Source: TOLSYN sp963849065 (lineage in GTDB: Bacteria; Acidobacteriota; Terriglobia; Terriglobales; Acidobacteriaceae). From it: a DNA stretch of 64,000 nt. The notes below the pieces were generated by a model, which ran no database searches, had not been told where the DNA came from, and saw only the letters and a list, made by a program, of their open reading frames with translations. The stretch lies in contig CAWKFM010000004.1 of NCBI GenBank assembly GCA_963849065.1, forward strand, positions 815,046 through 879,045, in the 5' to 3' direction. Of this stretch, positions 53,561 to 62,145 are shown piece after piece (within the stretch, counting starts at the first letter, position 1; every line of letters begins with the position of its first letter). The translations under genes were made by a program, and so were the position numbers.

Positions 53561-53872
53561 ATGAAGTTCGAACCCGGACAAATCGTTAGCACCCCCGCTG
53601 CGCTGCGCGCGATGGAAGAGGCTGGAGACGATCCGGCCTCTTTTCTTGCGCGCCACTTTGCAGCAGACTGGGGAGAATTGGACGCGGAGGACGTCAGGGA
53701 AAATGAGCTTTCTCTGGCGCACGGGTTCCGGCTGCTCTCGGCCTACCGGCTGAGCAGCGGCACCACAATCTGGATCATCAAGGATCGACCGATCTGTAAC
53801 GACGTTCCTGTTGCCAGAGGAATACTAGCTAATCACCAGGGACAAATCGATCCCAATTTACCCCCAGTTTAA
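53561..53872 (+). pseudogene. Small plasmid-type protein, C-terminal frameshift
   Basis: 103 residues as read. The start MKFEPGQIVSTPAALRAMEE, with DWGELDAEDVREN and GTTIWIIKD, belongs to a small family frequent on plasmids and islands. The family usually ends in a LLPEEY-like tail. That tail is present in another frame (SVTTFLLPEEY, ending at the TAG at 53829), so one indel near 53785 has replaced the native C-terminus with unrelated residues. GGAGG precedes the ATG. It may still make a shortened or altered protein. The function is unknown. Confidence 0.6.
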
Positions 53873-54010
53873 GCTTTGGCGTTGCAAAGCCGTTCAAGAT
53901 CGGTAAAATGTGAGCAATCATGACTCAATAGGAATGGTATTTCGGGTGGTGTGTTCCTTCGCCCTGCGATTCGCGGCGACGCAAAGCCCATACAGCACGC
54001 GAGCGATACT

Positions 54011-57000
54011 ATGCAGAATGATTCCAGCGACGAAACAGCCCAAGGGCCAGCCCCCAACATCAGTGCTGATTTCTTGACTGGAAATACGGAGATTGGTCTT
54101 GACCGAATCCGTACCCGACTGCTCGACCTAACCAACCGCAACAAACTTCTTAATTTCAGGCATTCCAATGCGTCATCCATGCGCGTCGTGGATGTGCAGA
54201 TTGACAGTGTGTTCAGCCAACTGTGTGACAACGAAAAACTGGCATTTGTGCCCGTTTCGGAGCCGGAGTTCAATGGCCCCGAACGTCCGTCCGCGAAGGA
54301 CTATGCTGACGATCTTGCCTGGAATACCTCCGTCGATCTCGATGCTGCCCAGGCCAATAGCGCACAGTGTCTACCGGTGCTCCACTATCAGGAACAACTC
54401 GACACCGTAAGCCGCAAAATTGCCACCGCAGCCAAGACGGCCATTGAAGAATCCGGTACGAACATGCTGTACCTCATCTTCGGGTTCCTTGAGTGGTACG
54501 AATCTGATGACTCCCAGCAAGCGCACCTCGCTCCCCTTGTTGCGGTGCCAGTAACCCTTGACCGTGCTGGAGGGAGGGGGAAGGCAGTCGAAACGGTGGT
54601 CGAATACTCCGGCGAGGACATAGAGACGAATCTCTCGCTCGTAGAAAAGATGCGCCGCGACTTCGGGCTTGAGATACCAGTTCTGGGAGACGACGACACG
54701 CCCGAGAGTTATTTCAAGGGATTGGCGCCGATTCTGGAACTCAAAAAGCGCTGGTCTATTCGGCGGCAGATTACACTCGCGCTGCTCAGCTTCGGCAAGT
54801 TGCTCATGTATCGAGACCTTGATCCCAAAACGTGGCCCGATGCGCACAGTATCGCCAAGCATCCGTTGGTGCGGGAGTTATTTGAGGGCTCGAAGAATCC
54901 GAATATCGCTCTTGCCGAAGAATTCGATATCGATGCTCCCGAACTGAAGAAGGATATCCCGCACCTGATTCGTGATGCTGACAGCTCGCAGCACAGTGCT
55001 CTCGTTCACGCGCTTCGCGGTCAGAATCTGGTTATCGAGGGGCCGCCTGGGACCGGCAAATCGCAAACCATCACGAACCTGATTGCCGCCGCGCTTGCCA
55101 GAGGTAAAACGGTGCTCTTCGTGTCCGAGAAACTCGCGGCCCTCGAAGTTGTCCGCCGCCGCTTGGATGATGCTGGCCTTGGTATGTTTTGCCTGGAGGT
55201 TCATAGCCACAAGACCAAGAAGGGAGCTTTACTCAACGATATTGCGCAACGCTTCCAGATGCGCGGCTCATTCAGAGACCCCCGTGATCTCGATGGGCAT
55301 CTTGCCGTGGTCGAAGAGAAGAAGCAGCTTCTCACGCGATATGCGAGGCTTATCAATAAGACCATCGAACCCTTTAACGCGACCGTCTTTGATATTCTCT
55401 GGGCGCGTGAGCGGTGCGGCCAAGACATAGCCGTCCATCTGGAACGCCTGGCACAGGTCATATTGCCGGTGGTCGCGCGGTTCACGCGGACACAGTTTAC
55501 ACAATCCGAACAGTTCTTGTCCGTTTATGTCCAGCATCTTTCCATTGTTCTCGCCGCCTGTGATTCGCTAGAGCACCACCCCTGGGCCTGGATCACTCAG
55601 CCGCTTGGTTTCGAACAAGAAGAACGCGTCCTCGATGCCTTAAACGAGTTCCTAGTAACAGTGAAAACAGCAGACGAAGTCTGCGAATATCTGAGAGAAA
55701 TTGCCGGAATTACCATGGCGCGTAGCGTGCACGGCCTGGAGCAGGCCGCAACCATGCTGGCGATTCTGCCGAACCCGGAAGCGATGCTCATCGGGGACTT
55801 GCTGGCGCGGTGTGACAACGCGGCAACCCGTCAACTATTAGAGGGGTTTGTCAAACATGTTGAGTCGTACCAGGAGGGTGTGGGAAGTCTGTCGTCGTCA
55901 GTGAGTAGCGTCAGTCCTCTGCTTGATGCACAAAACGCCGCTAAATTGTCTGCTGCGCTCGATTGCCTCCGACAGCGGGGGCTAGAGGGACACTCCGTCG
56001 CCGAGATCCGCGGACTATTGAACGCGAGTATTGACACGGTGCGGCTTCTTCACGATGCGCACTCCTCGTTCCGGTTTTTGCTCGGTATCGTTGGTTGCGA
56101 CGTTCCAGCCGCTCTGTCGAGCACTGCTTTCTTGTTGGAAACGGTTCGCATCGTGGAGAATTTGCCCTTTGATCGGCTCCACTTCCGGCAACCGGCATTT
56201 GAAGACGAACGGACCAGGCCGACGCTGCAAGCCGCGCACGAGGAGGCGAAGGCGCTCAAGGCTGCCGAGGCATCGCTCGGCAAGGAATTTGATCTCTCGC
56301 TAGCCGCCGGGACGCATACTCCACAACAACTGCTCGAATGGGCTTCTGTTCTCGACGAGGCTTCGGTGTGGCAGCGTCTCTTTGGCCGTAACTACCGCCA
56401 GGCTGGCAGAGCCTACCGTCGTATCGCACTCGGGAATAAGAAGGCTTCACACACGGAAATGAGCCGAGGGCTCAGGATCGTCGCAGACTATGCACAGAAA
56501 CGGACCCGGTTTGACAACCATGCCGGCCACCGCGAGTTGCTCGGAACGCATTTTCAGGGCGTGAACACGCCCTGGGATGATCTGCATCAGGTCATCCTCT
56601 GGTACGAGCAGGTCTTTGTTGCCTTACCTGAGCATCAGCGTCACTCGGAGCCATTCCGTAGGATGCTCCTGACGGCAAGAAACGAGCGATTAAAGTCGAT
56701 CAAGGCTAACATAGACACTGCCCAGGATCATCTGCTTGTTCTCAGGCAGGTTGTGGCGGGTCTCACGGAATTTACATGCGCAGTACCAAGTGAGCACGCC
56801 CTTATAGCCTCGGGTTCTTTTGAAGAAATTCTGAATCGGCTGCAATGCTTCATTCGAGAGATTGGCGAAGCTGTCCAAGCACTCGACCATGCGGCTATCC
56901 GTGACGATGTAGCTGTAACGCGCATCCCAAATATTCTGGCAGTAGCCGTTCAGTGTCGCAGTGCGATGGATGCTGTTCAAGGAACCTCGCGGTTACCCGC

Positions 57001-59320
57001 GCTCATTGGCGAGGCTTATCGCGGGGTGGATTCCGATATTGGGCCCATCAAACACACCATTCGGTTTGCCGAGGTCATAGCTTCAAGAAACCTGCCCCAG
57101 AAAGCGGTCCAGTGGCTACTCTGCCCAGAGTACTCCCCGCGCCTTGCTGAACTTAGTGCGTTCCTGAATGTTGTTCGAGATTCCGCCCAGAAACTAAAAG
57201 CGCTCGCTGGGGAATTGGCGGTTATTTCCGGTTCAGATACGTGGGCGAATAGTTCAGAGAGTCCCTTTGGAGGCCTGCAAGCACTCACCGAATTCGCCTT
57301 GGCCAGCCGAAAAGAACTGTCCCGCTGGAGCCACTTCCTCCGCCTCCGAATCAAATGCAAGGAAGCCGGGTTTGACAGACTCACGGCTATGGCCGAGAAC
57401 CGCAAGCTGAAGCCATCCGAACTGGTACCCGCATTCCATTTCGTCTTTCACAACACGCTCGCTCGCAGTGTGTTTTCCGAACACGACGAGTTGTCGCACG
57501 TGACCGGCGTTACCCAGGAGCAGTTGCGCCGCCAGTTTGCTGCCGCCGACAAGGAAGCTATCCGCCTCTATAGCGAACGAGTCGCCGCACTGATTGATAA
57601 GCGCCCCGTTCCCCACGGAAACCAGAGCGGCCCGGTGCGCAGCTGGACCGAGATGGCGCTCATCGCCAATGAAATCAACAAACAAAAACGCCACATTCCC
57701 ATCCGGCAACTGATACTGCGGTCCGCCAATGCTCTGGTAGCCCTCAAACCCTGTTTCATGATGGGACCATTGTCGGTTGCCCAATACCTCGCACCCGGCC
57801 AATTAAAGTTCGATCTTGTGGTAATGGACGAGGCGTCTCAGCTCAAGCCTGAAGATGCAATAGGCGCGCTCGCGCGTGGAGGCCAAGTTGTTATCGTCGG
57901 CGATCCGAAGCAGCTTCCACCCACGAGCTTCTTTCAGCGGGTGTCGCTTGATGCCGAGGACGACGATGCTGACGACTCCCGTACTGCCGTGGAAGAAGGG
58001 GAAAGTATTCTTGACGTGGCGAGCACGTTATTCCAGCCGGTACGGCGACTGCGCTGGCATTATCGGTCGCGTCATCACAGCCTTATCGCGTTTTCCAATG
58101 AGGAGTTCTATCAGCGGAATCTCATCATCTTCCCGTCCGCGTATCACGATGACCCATCGCTCGGCGTGAAGCATCACTTCGTCTCCGACGGAATCTTTGA
58201 GAATGGACGTAATCCTCGGGAAGCGGCTGTTGTCGTTGAGGCTGTCCTGGAGCACATGCGGCATCACCCGGATGAATCACTCGGCGTGGTCACGATCAAT
58301 TTTGAGCAAAGGGAACTCGTCGAAGAACTCCTCGACCAGCGGCTCAGAGACGATCCTGCGGCCATCGCTTATCAGGAGAGGATGAAGGGCGGGCAGGAGA
58401 CCCTGTTCGTCAAGAACCTTGAGAACGTCCAGGGCGATGAGCGGGATGTTATCTTCATCTCGACGACTTACGGGCCCGATGCGCGCGGCAATCAATTTCA
58501 GCGTTTCGGTCCCATCAATAGCGTGAATGGTCATCGCCGCCTGAACGTGCTTTTCACCCGCGCCAAGAAGCGCAGCGTTGTGTTCAGTTCGCTCGATCCC
58601 GACCGTATCCAGACGACCCCCAACAGCCCTTGGGGATTGCGCGCATTGAAGCAATATCTGATCTTTGCCCGCACTGGTATTCTTCAACAAGCGGACGACG
58701 GTCTGGACCAACCAACGAACGATTTCGAGCGCTCCGTAGGGGCCGTCCTCAAAGAAAAGGGCTATGAAGTGGTGGCCCAGGTCGGCGTCGCTGGCTTTTT
58801 CATCGACCTGGCCGTGAAACATCCTGACAAGGCCGGTGCATTTTTGCTCGGAATCGAATGCGACGGGGCAAGTTATCACTCGGGGAGGTCGGCCCGTGAT
58901 CGTGACCGCCTCCGTCAAGAAATCCTTGAAAATCTAGGCTGGAAGATTCATCGGGTATGGTCAACGGACTGGTTCAAAAGCAGGGACAGCGAGATTAAGA
59001 GGTTATTGCGAAGCATTGAAGCACTCCTGGAGGCTGATCCCACCTACCGTGAGCAACGGCACAAGGTCAACAGAACAGAATCCTTGCGCCAGCGCCTGGT
59101 GAGGCTCCGCGATACGGAACTCACCCCCGCGTTTCCGAACTCGCCAGTCGAAAACAGCTTGCTGCGAAGTGACCTGCTTGAAGAGTTCATTGAAAAACGG
59201 CCTAAATCGAGAGATGACTGGTTTCGCAAGATTCCACTACAATTTCGTACCTCTATCGATTCCAAGCAAGTGGGTCGGTATCTCGACCGAGTACTTGAAA
59301 TCATCGCGGAATGCGACTAG
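54011..59320 (+). CDS. DUF4011 - helicase - MTES_1575/Vsr-like nuclease, putative anti-phage protein
   Basis: About 1769 residues. The N-terminus is DUF4011-like (IRTRLLDLTNRNKLLNFRHS). A split SF1 helicase follows: Walker A IEGPPGTGKSQTITNL near residue 345; DEAD-like VVMDEASQLKPEDAIGALAR near 1270 and GDPKQLPPTSFF; and the C-terminal motifs VTINFEQRELVEELLDQR, ENVQGDERDVIF and LNVLFTRAKKR. The last 200 residues form a PD-(D/E)xK-type nuclease of the MTES_1575/Vsr kind (IDLAVKHPDKAGAFLLGIEC, with DG following). Single-gene helicase-nuclease proteins like this occur in defence islands. The ATG at 54011 is preferred; a GTG at 53951 would add 20 residues. Recombinase remnants flank it. Confidence 0.88.
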   Translation: MQNDSSDETAQGPAPNISADFLTGNTEIGLDRIRTRLLDLTNRNKLLNFRHSNASSMRVVDVQIDSVFSQLCDNEKLAFVPVSEPEFNGPERPSAKDYADDLAWNTSVDLDAAQANSAQCLPVLHYQEQLDTVSRKIATAAKTAIEESGTNMLYLIFGFLEWYESDDSQQAHLAPLVAVPVTLDRAGGRGKAVETVVEYSGEDIETNLSLVEKMRRDFGLEIPVLGDDDTPESYFKGLAPILELKKRWSIRRQITLALLSFGKLLMYRDLDPKTWPDAHSIAKHPLVRELFEGSKNPNIALAEEFDIDAPELKKDIPHLIRDADSSQHSALVHALRGQNLVIEGPPGTGKSQTITNLIAAALARGKTVLFVSEKLAALEVVRRRLDDAGLGMFCLEVHSHKTKKGALLNDIAQRFQMRGSFRDPRDLDGHLAVVEEKKQLLTRYARLINKTIEPFNATVFDILWARERCGQDIAVHLERLAQVILPVVARFTRTQFTQSEQFLSVYVQHLSIVLAACDSLEHHPWAWITQPLGFEQEERVLDALNEFLVTVKTADEVCEYLREIAGITMARSVHGLEQAATMLAILPNPEAMLIGDLLARCDNAATRQLLEGFVKHVESYQEGVGSLSSSVSSVSPLLDAQNAAKLSAALDCLRQRGLEGHSVAEIRGLLNASIDTVRLLHDAHSSFRFLLGIVGCDVPAALSSTAFLLETVRIVENLPFDRLHFRQPAFEDERTRPTLQAAHEEAKALKAAEASLGKEFDLSLAAGTHTPQQLLEWASVLDEASVWQRLFGRNYRQAGRAYRRIALGNKKASHTEMSRGLRIVADYAQKRTRFDNHAGHRELLGTHFQGVNTPWDDLHQVILWYEQVFVALPEHQRHSEPFRRMLLTARNERLKSIKANIDTAQDHLLVLRQVVAGLTEFTCAVPSEHALIASGSFEEILNRLQCFIREIGEAVQALDHAAIRDDVAVTRIPNILAVAVQCRSAMDAVQGTSRLPALIGEAYRGVDSDIGPIKHTIRFAEVIASRNLPQKAVQWLLCPEYSPRLAELSAFLNVVRDSAQKLKALAGELAVISGSDTWANSSESPFGGLQALTEFALASRKELSRWSHFLRLRIKCKEAGFDRLTAMAENRKLKPSELVPAFHFVFHNTLARSVFSEHDELSHVTGVTQEQLRRQFAAADKEAIRLYSERVAALIDKRPVPHGNQSGPVRSWTEMALIANEINKQKRHIPIRQLILRSANALVALKPCFMMGPLSVAQYLAPGQLKFDLVVMDEASQLKPEDAIGALARGGQVVIVGDPKQLPPTSFFQRVSLDAEDDDADDSRTAVEEGESILDVASTLFQPVRRLRWHYRSRHHSLIAFSNEEFYQRNLIIFPSAYHDDPSLGVKHHFVSDGIFENGRNPREAAVVVEAVLEHMRHHPDESLGVVTINFEQRELVEELLDQRLRDDPAAIAYQERMKGGQETLFVKNLENVQGDERDVIFISTTYGPDARGNQFQRFGPINSVNGHRRLNVLFTRAKKRSVVFSSLDPDRIQTTPNSPWGLRALKQYLIFARTGILQQADDGLDQPTNDFERSVGAVLKEKGYEVVAQVGVAGFFIDLAVKHPDKAGAFLLGIECDGASYHSGRSARDRDRLRQEILENLGWKIHRVWSTDWFKSRDSEIKRLLRSIEALLEADPTYREQRHKVNRTESLRQRLVRLRDTELTPAFPNSPVENSLLRSDLLEEFIEKRPKSRDDWFRKIPLQFRTSIDSKQVGRYLDRVLEIIAECD

Positions 59321-59321
59321 G

Positions 59322-59458
59322 GCGATGATGGCGACGCCTATGGCTGGCCCGCCAAGCCGCGAGCAATCCCGATACACAGTCGCCTTGGACACCTTCAGTT
59401 CTGTAGCGATCTCCGCGAAGGCCTTTCCCTTGCGCTGGAGGCTGGCAACCTCACTGGG
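59322..59458 (-). pseudogene. C-terminal HTH fragment of a serine recombinase
   Basis: The minus strand reads PSEVASLQRKGKAFAEIATE, then LKVSKATVYRDCSRL, a resolvase-type HTH. It has no catalytic domain upstream; instead the sequence passes into a tRNA-like remnant at 59462. It converges on the end of the helicase-nuclease gene. Confidence 0.6.
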
Positions 59459-59461
59459 TCG

Positions 59462-59504
59462 CAGGCGGCGCGTGGACTCGAACCACGGACCTACGGATTA
59501 TGAG
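59462..59504 (-). other. tRNA-Met(CAT)-like 3' half, possible old attachment site
   Basis: On the minus strand: anticodon loop CTCATAA, a perfect T arm CGTGGTTCGAGTCCACG and CGCCGCC as acceptor 3' strand. The 5' half (D arm, acceptor 5' strand) does not fold, so it is not a working tRNA. A tRNA 3' half is what integrases use as att site. The rest of the gap 59321-59727 shows no gene. Confidence 0.45.
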
Positions 59505-59727
59505 TTCGGCGGTCGCGTCCGCTTTATCCTCTGCTGCGAGCTGACGCGGGACGCTCTCCGGTCTGCACTGGTTACGGGCTCTCGCCGACTGTGACAGTGC
59601 CTCTCTCGGCATCTGAGGGGCACCATGCAACATGGCAAGGCGTTGATCGCTACCTTATTCTCATGCATACTCTTGGCTGATCTGAAGATACTGCCTTGTA
59701 AAAATCGTCCGTCCGCAAAGGAGACAC

Positions 59728-60081
59728 ATGGATCAAGAAGATCGCAAGCATGTCGCCAGTGTTTTGAACGATGCCATATCTGTTATGCAAGTCCTGTTGG
59801 AAAAAAGCGGGGTTGCTATCGAGAGTGAGGCATTGGCGGAACTCGTGGACAACTTCGGGAAACAGCTCGCTACCGCGTTTGAGGTGAACCGTGAGGTCGA
59901 ATTTATACAACGATGGAACGAAAGAGTCCCGAATTTCAGGCGAAGCCTCTTTTCGGCTGGCCGAGGCCGCTCCGTGCGCGCGTTTGCTTGGCGACGCATC
60001 GCTATCATTTCATTACAAGATGTTAAAACGGCTCAAGAACTTTGCCCTCCTCCCCCAGATTTTCCGATGAATTACAGGTAG
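59728..60081 (+). CDS. Hypothetical protein
   Basis: 117 residues. The N-terminal 65 residues are helical (DRKHVASVLNDAISVMQVLL, then SEALAELVDNFGKQLATAF); the rest is basic, with a Pro-rich end. GGAG precedes the ATG. The stop is 15 bp before the next gene, a membrane protein, so the two are probably co-transcribed. No family is recognised. The setting between a helicase-nuclease and a GIY-YIG-like gene suggests an accessory or defence cassette. Confidence 0.6.
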   Translation: MDQEDRKHVASVLNDAISVMQVLLEKSGVAIESEALAELVDNFGKQLATAFEVNREVEFIQRWNERVPNFRRSLFSAGRGRSVRAFAWRRIAIISLQDVKTAQELCPPPPDFPMNYR

Positions 60082-60096
60082 GCAAACGGTGACAAC

Positions 60097-60807
60097 ATGA
60101 AAAACGGTGATAGCACGCCTTCAGTCGCCTCTATCCCCACAACCATGGGATGGCTGCGGGAAGGGATGAACGGCCTAGTGGTATTGGCATCCGGCATTCT
60201 GACGTTCGGTGCCGGACTCTATAAGGATCTTGCCCTAGGTACGCTCGCGCAGAAGGTGCTTTTTGCCTGCTCCGCTTTTGCCTTGCTGCTCACCATTCTT
60301 TGTGGGGTTATGTGCGCATTTTGGCTCAACCGTTATGTTAACCTCCGCGAGAATGAAAGCGCCCAGAAGGGACCCCCCGCAGATCATTTAGCAACCGGGC
60401 AACATATTGACGCTCCTGCAATGCCAGCAGCGACACAATTGGCGCGAAGACGTTATTACTTGTTTTACTACGGCACCCTCACCGCATTTTGCGTGAGTAT
60501 GCTTTTAATCACTGTGTTTTTGCTAGTTGGAGTTTTTTCCACGAGCTCGTCTTCCACAGGTAAGAAGGACTGCCAGCCCTGCGCAGTGACGGTACAACCT
60601 GCCGCCACACAGCTTCGATACAGCATCACGAAAAGCGCGCGACACATTGGCTCACACGGTACTCAGGTCGAACACACGTTTCTCCTGGATCAGTCTACCG
60701 GGCAGGTGTGGGAGATGTTCTGCCGGAAAAACGGACGAGAAGTGGAATTTCGCAAGATCGAAGTTGAGGGCGTGCAGGACTCGACGGATATCTCCCCCAG
60801 GCGATAA
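60097..60807 (+). CDS. Membrane protein, three predicted transmembrane segments
   Basis: 236 residues. Hydrophobic segments are at about 25-43 (MNGLVVLASGILTFGAGLY), 54-77 (VLFACSAFALLLTILCGVMC) and 125-150 (LTAFCVSMLLITVFLLVGVF). A C-terminal soluble part of about 80 residues follows (VEHTFLLDQSTGQVWEMF). That part has a CxxC pair (KKDCQPCAV) just after the third segment. The pair of a small soluble protein and a membrane protein recalls toxin or effector modules, but no known family is recognised. Confidence 0.65.
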   Translation: MKNGDSTPSVASIPTTMGWLREGMNGLVVLASGILTFGAGLYKDLALGTLAQKVLFACSAFALLLTILCGVMCAFWLNRYVNLRENESAQKGPPADHLATGQHIDAPAMPAATQLARRRYYLFYYGTLTAFCVSMLLITVFLLVGVFSTSSSSTGKKDCQPCAVTVQPAATQLRYSITKSARHIGSHGTQVEHTFLLDQSTGQVWEMFCRKNGREVEFRKIEVEGVQDSTDISPRR

Positions 60808-60974
60808 CGTACCGCTTTCGGCATCTAAGCGGCAGAGCGGGTGGTTCTACGGGCGGGGCACTATGAGCTTTGACCGGGGGCCGGTCGGGTGCCTGTGAGT
60901 CGGGACTCTCTTCTGGTAATAGCGGAAAGCAAGGAGTTGCATGATAATTTCTTCTTCCGCCAAGGAGGTGTTAG

Positions 60975-61484
60975 GTGCCCGCGTCTTTCGTGATCCGTGG
61001 TCCGTTCAAGGTGCCCTTAGACCAGACCGTCAAAAGCAAGTGGATTAAGAACGGCTGTCCTGAATTTTGGGCGACGCTCGCCGGACAGAAGTACGCTCAG
61101 GAATGTGGGTGCTATGTGTTCGCAATGCGAGCAAGCAAGGGCTTTCGTCCGATATATGTTGGGAGAGCCACAAAGAGCTTCAAGCAAGAGTGCTTCGCTT
61201 CCCACAAGATCTCAAACCATTACGGCCCTGCGCTTTTGAAATCCGGAAAGGGGACGCCTGTAATTATTCTGGTCGTACTTCAACGAACGAAAGGGATAGT
61301 GAACCGGAGAGCGATTGCGAAGGTTGAGGCCTTTCTCATCCAGAATGCGATGAAGAAGAATCCCGACCTGAGCAATATTCATGGAAAGAAGAGCGAGCAC
61401 AGGTCCATAGACGGGGTAATCCGCAGCGGCAAAGGGAAGGCGTCAAACTCAGCACAGGAGTTCAAAGCCGCGCTAGGCTTGTGA
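60975..61484 (+). CDS. GIY-YIG-like nuclease-fold protein
   Basis: 169 residues. The GIY-YIG pattern is recognisable but altered: GCYVFAMRASKG (residues 45-56) in place of GIY, FRPIYVGRATKS (58-69) in place of YIG with a following Arg, Glu118 in KVEAFLIQNAMK and Asn134 in DLSNIHGKK. These match the usual order of Tyr, Tyr, Arg, Glu and Asn. The start is a GTG at 60975 with GGAGG six bases upstream. It stands alone after the membrane protein. A nuclease role is inferred from the fold, not shown. Confidence 0.6.
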   Translation: MPASFVIRGPFKVPLDQTVKSKWIKNGCPEFWATLAGQKYAQECGCYVFAMRASKGFRPIYVGRATKSFKQECFASHKISNHYGPALLKSGKGTPVIILVVLQRTKGIVNRRAIAKVEAFLIQNAMKKNPDLSNIHGKKSEHRSIDGVIRSGKGKASNSAQEFKAALGL

Positions 61485-62145
61485 TTCCCTAAACACCGAG
61501 CAATGTTCAATGCTGCGGCCCTCGTCGCTGTACGAGTCCGTACTATATTTGGCTCGATATGAGGGTCAGAATGGCCGAAATGGTGGCTTTTGGGGAAGTC
61601 GTAACCTAAAGTAATATATGGATTTACCCAGTATTACTGGGAACTTTGACCCCTGTCGGCGTCCTATCCCTCACCCTCGACCTGTTGGAGGCGGTTGCGC
61701 GACAGGGAAGAACAATATGTGTTGGCTGACGATCTGGCGGACGTTTCGCCAAGCGTGGTGAACTCACGTATCAGTTCAAGTGTGCTGCTCATCGCATATC
61801 ACTCCCCGACGAACACGCCGCCGTCAGCTGACACAGCTGGCGACGGCTGGGTAAATGTTGGGCTACGCGATCACGCGCAACGGTAAAGGCAGAGAGAGGG
61901 GCGCGCTCGGGCGCTCCGGCGGAGCTGGGAGAACATGGAGAGATACCGCATTGGTCACAGCCGGTTCAGCCGGCCGCGGCATGCAGATGGAAGGAGCAGG
62001 TGGCTCCGGACGCGGATCGTCGGGAGAAGGAAAGTGCAGAAGCTTGCACATTGCGGTGTACCTCAAGACAAGTAGGTTCGTGTGCTGCAGGGGTGATGAG
62101 GTGAGCAGGAGCGCCATCGTCGTGGCGACGCTCCTGGGGAACAGA
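61485..62145. other. 661-bp intergenic region without a convincing gene
   Basis: It holds the palindrome CCCAGTATTACTGGG near 61626 and low-complexity AG-rich sequence near 61880-62035. A minus-strand frame at 61863-62117 and plus-strand frames at 61695-62262 have no ribosome site or family and overlap each other, so I do not call them. Confidence 0.5.

Noticed and set aside
59440..59594. Protein-coding frame with a DSNHGPTDYE stretch
   Set aside because: This phrase is a known false translation of tRNA-Met-like DNA; it is explained by the tRNA remnant.
61863..62117. Possible small minus-strand gene downstream of the Rad52-like gene
   Set aside because: Pro/Leu-rich low-complexity frame without a ribosome site, overlapped by plus-strand frames of equal quality.
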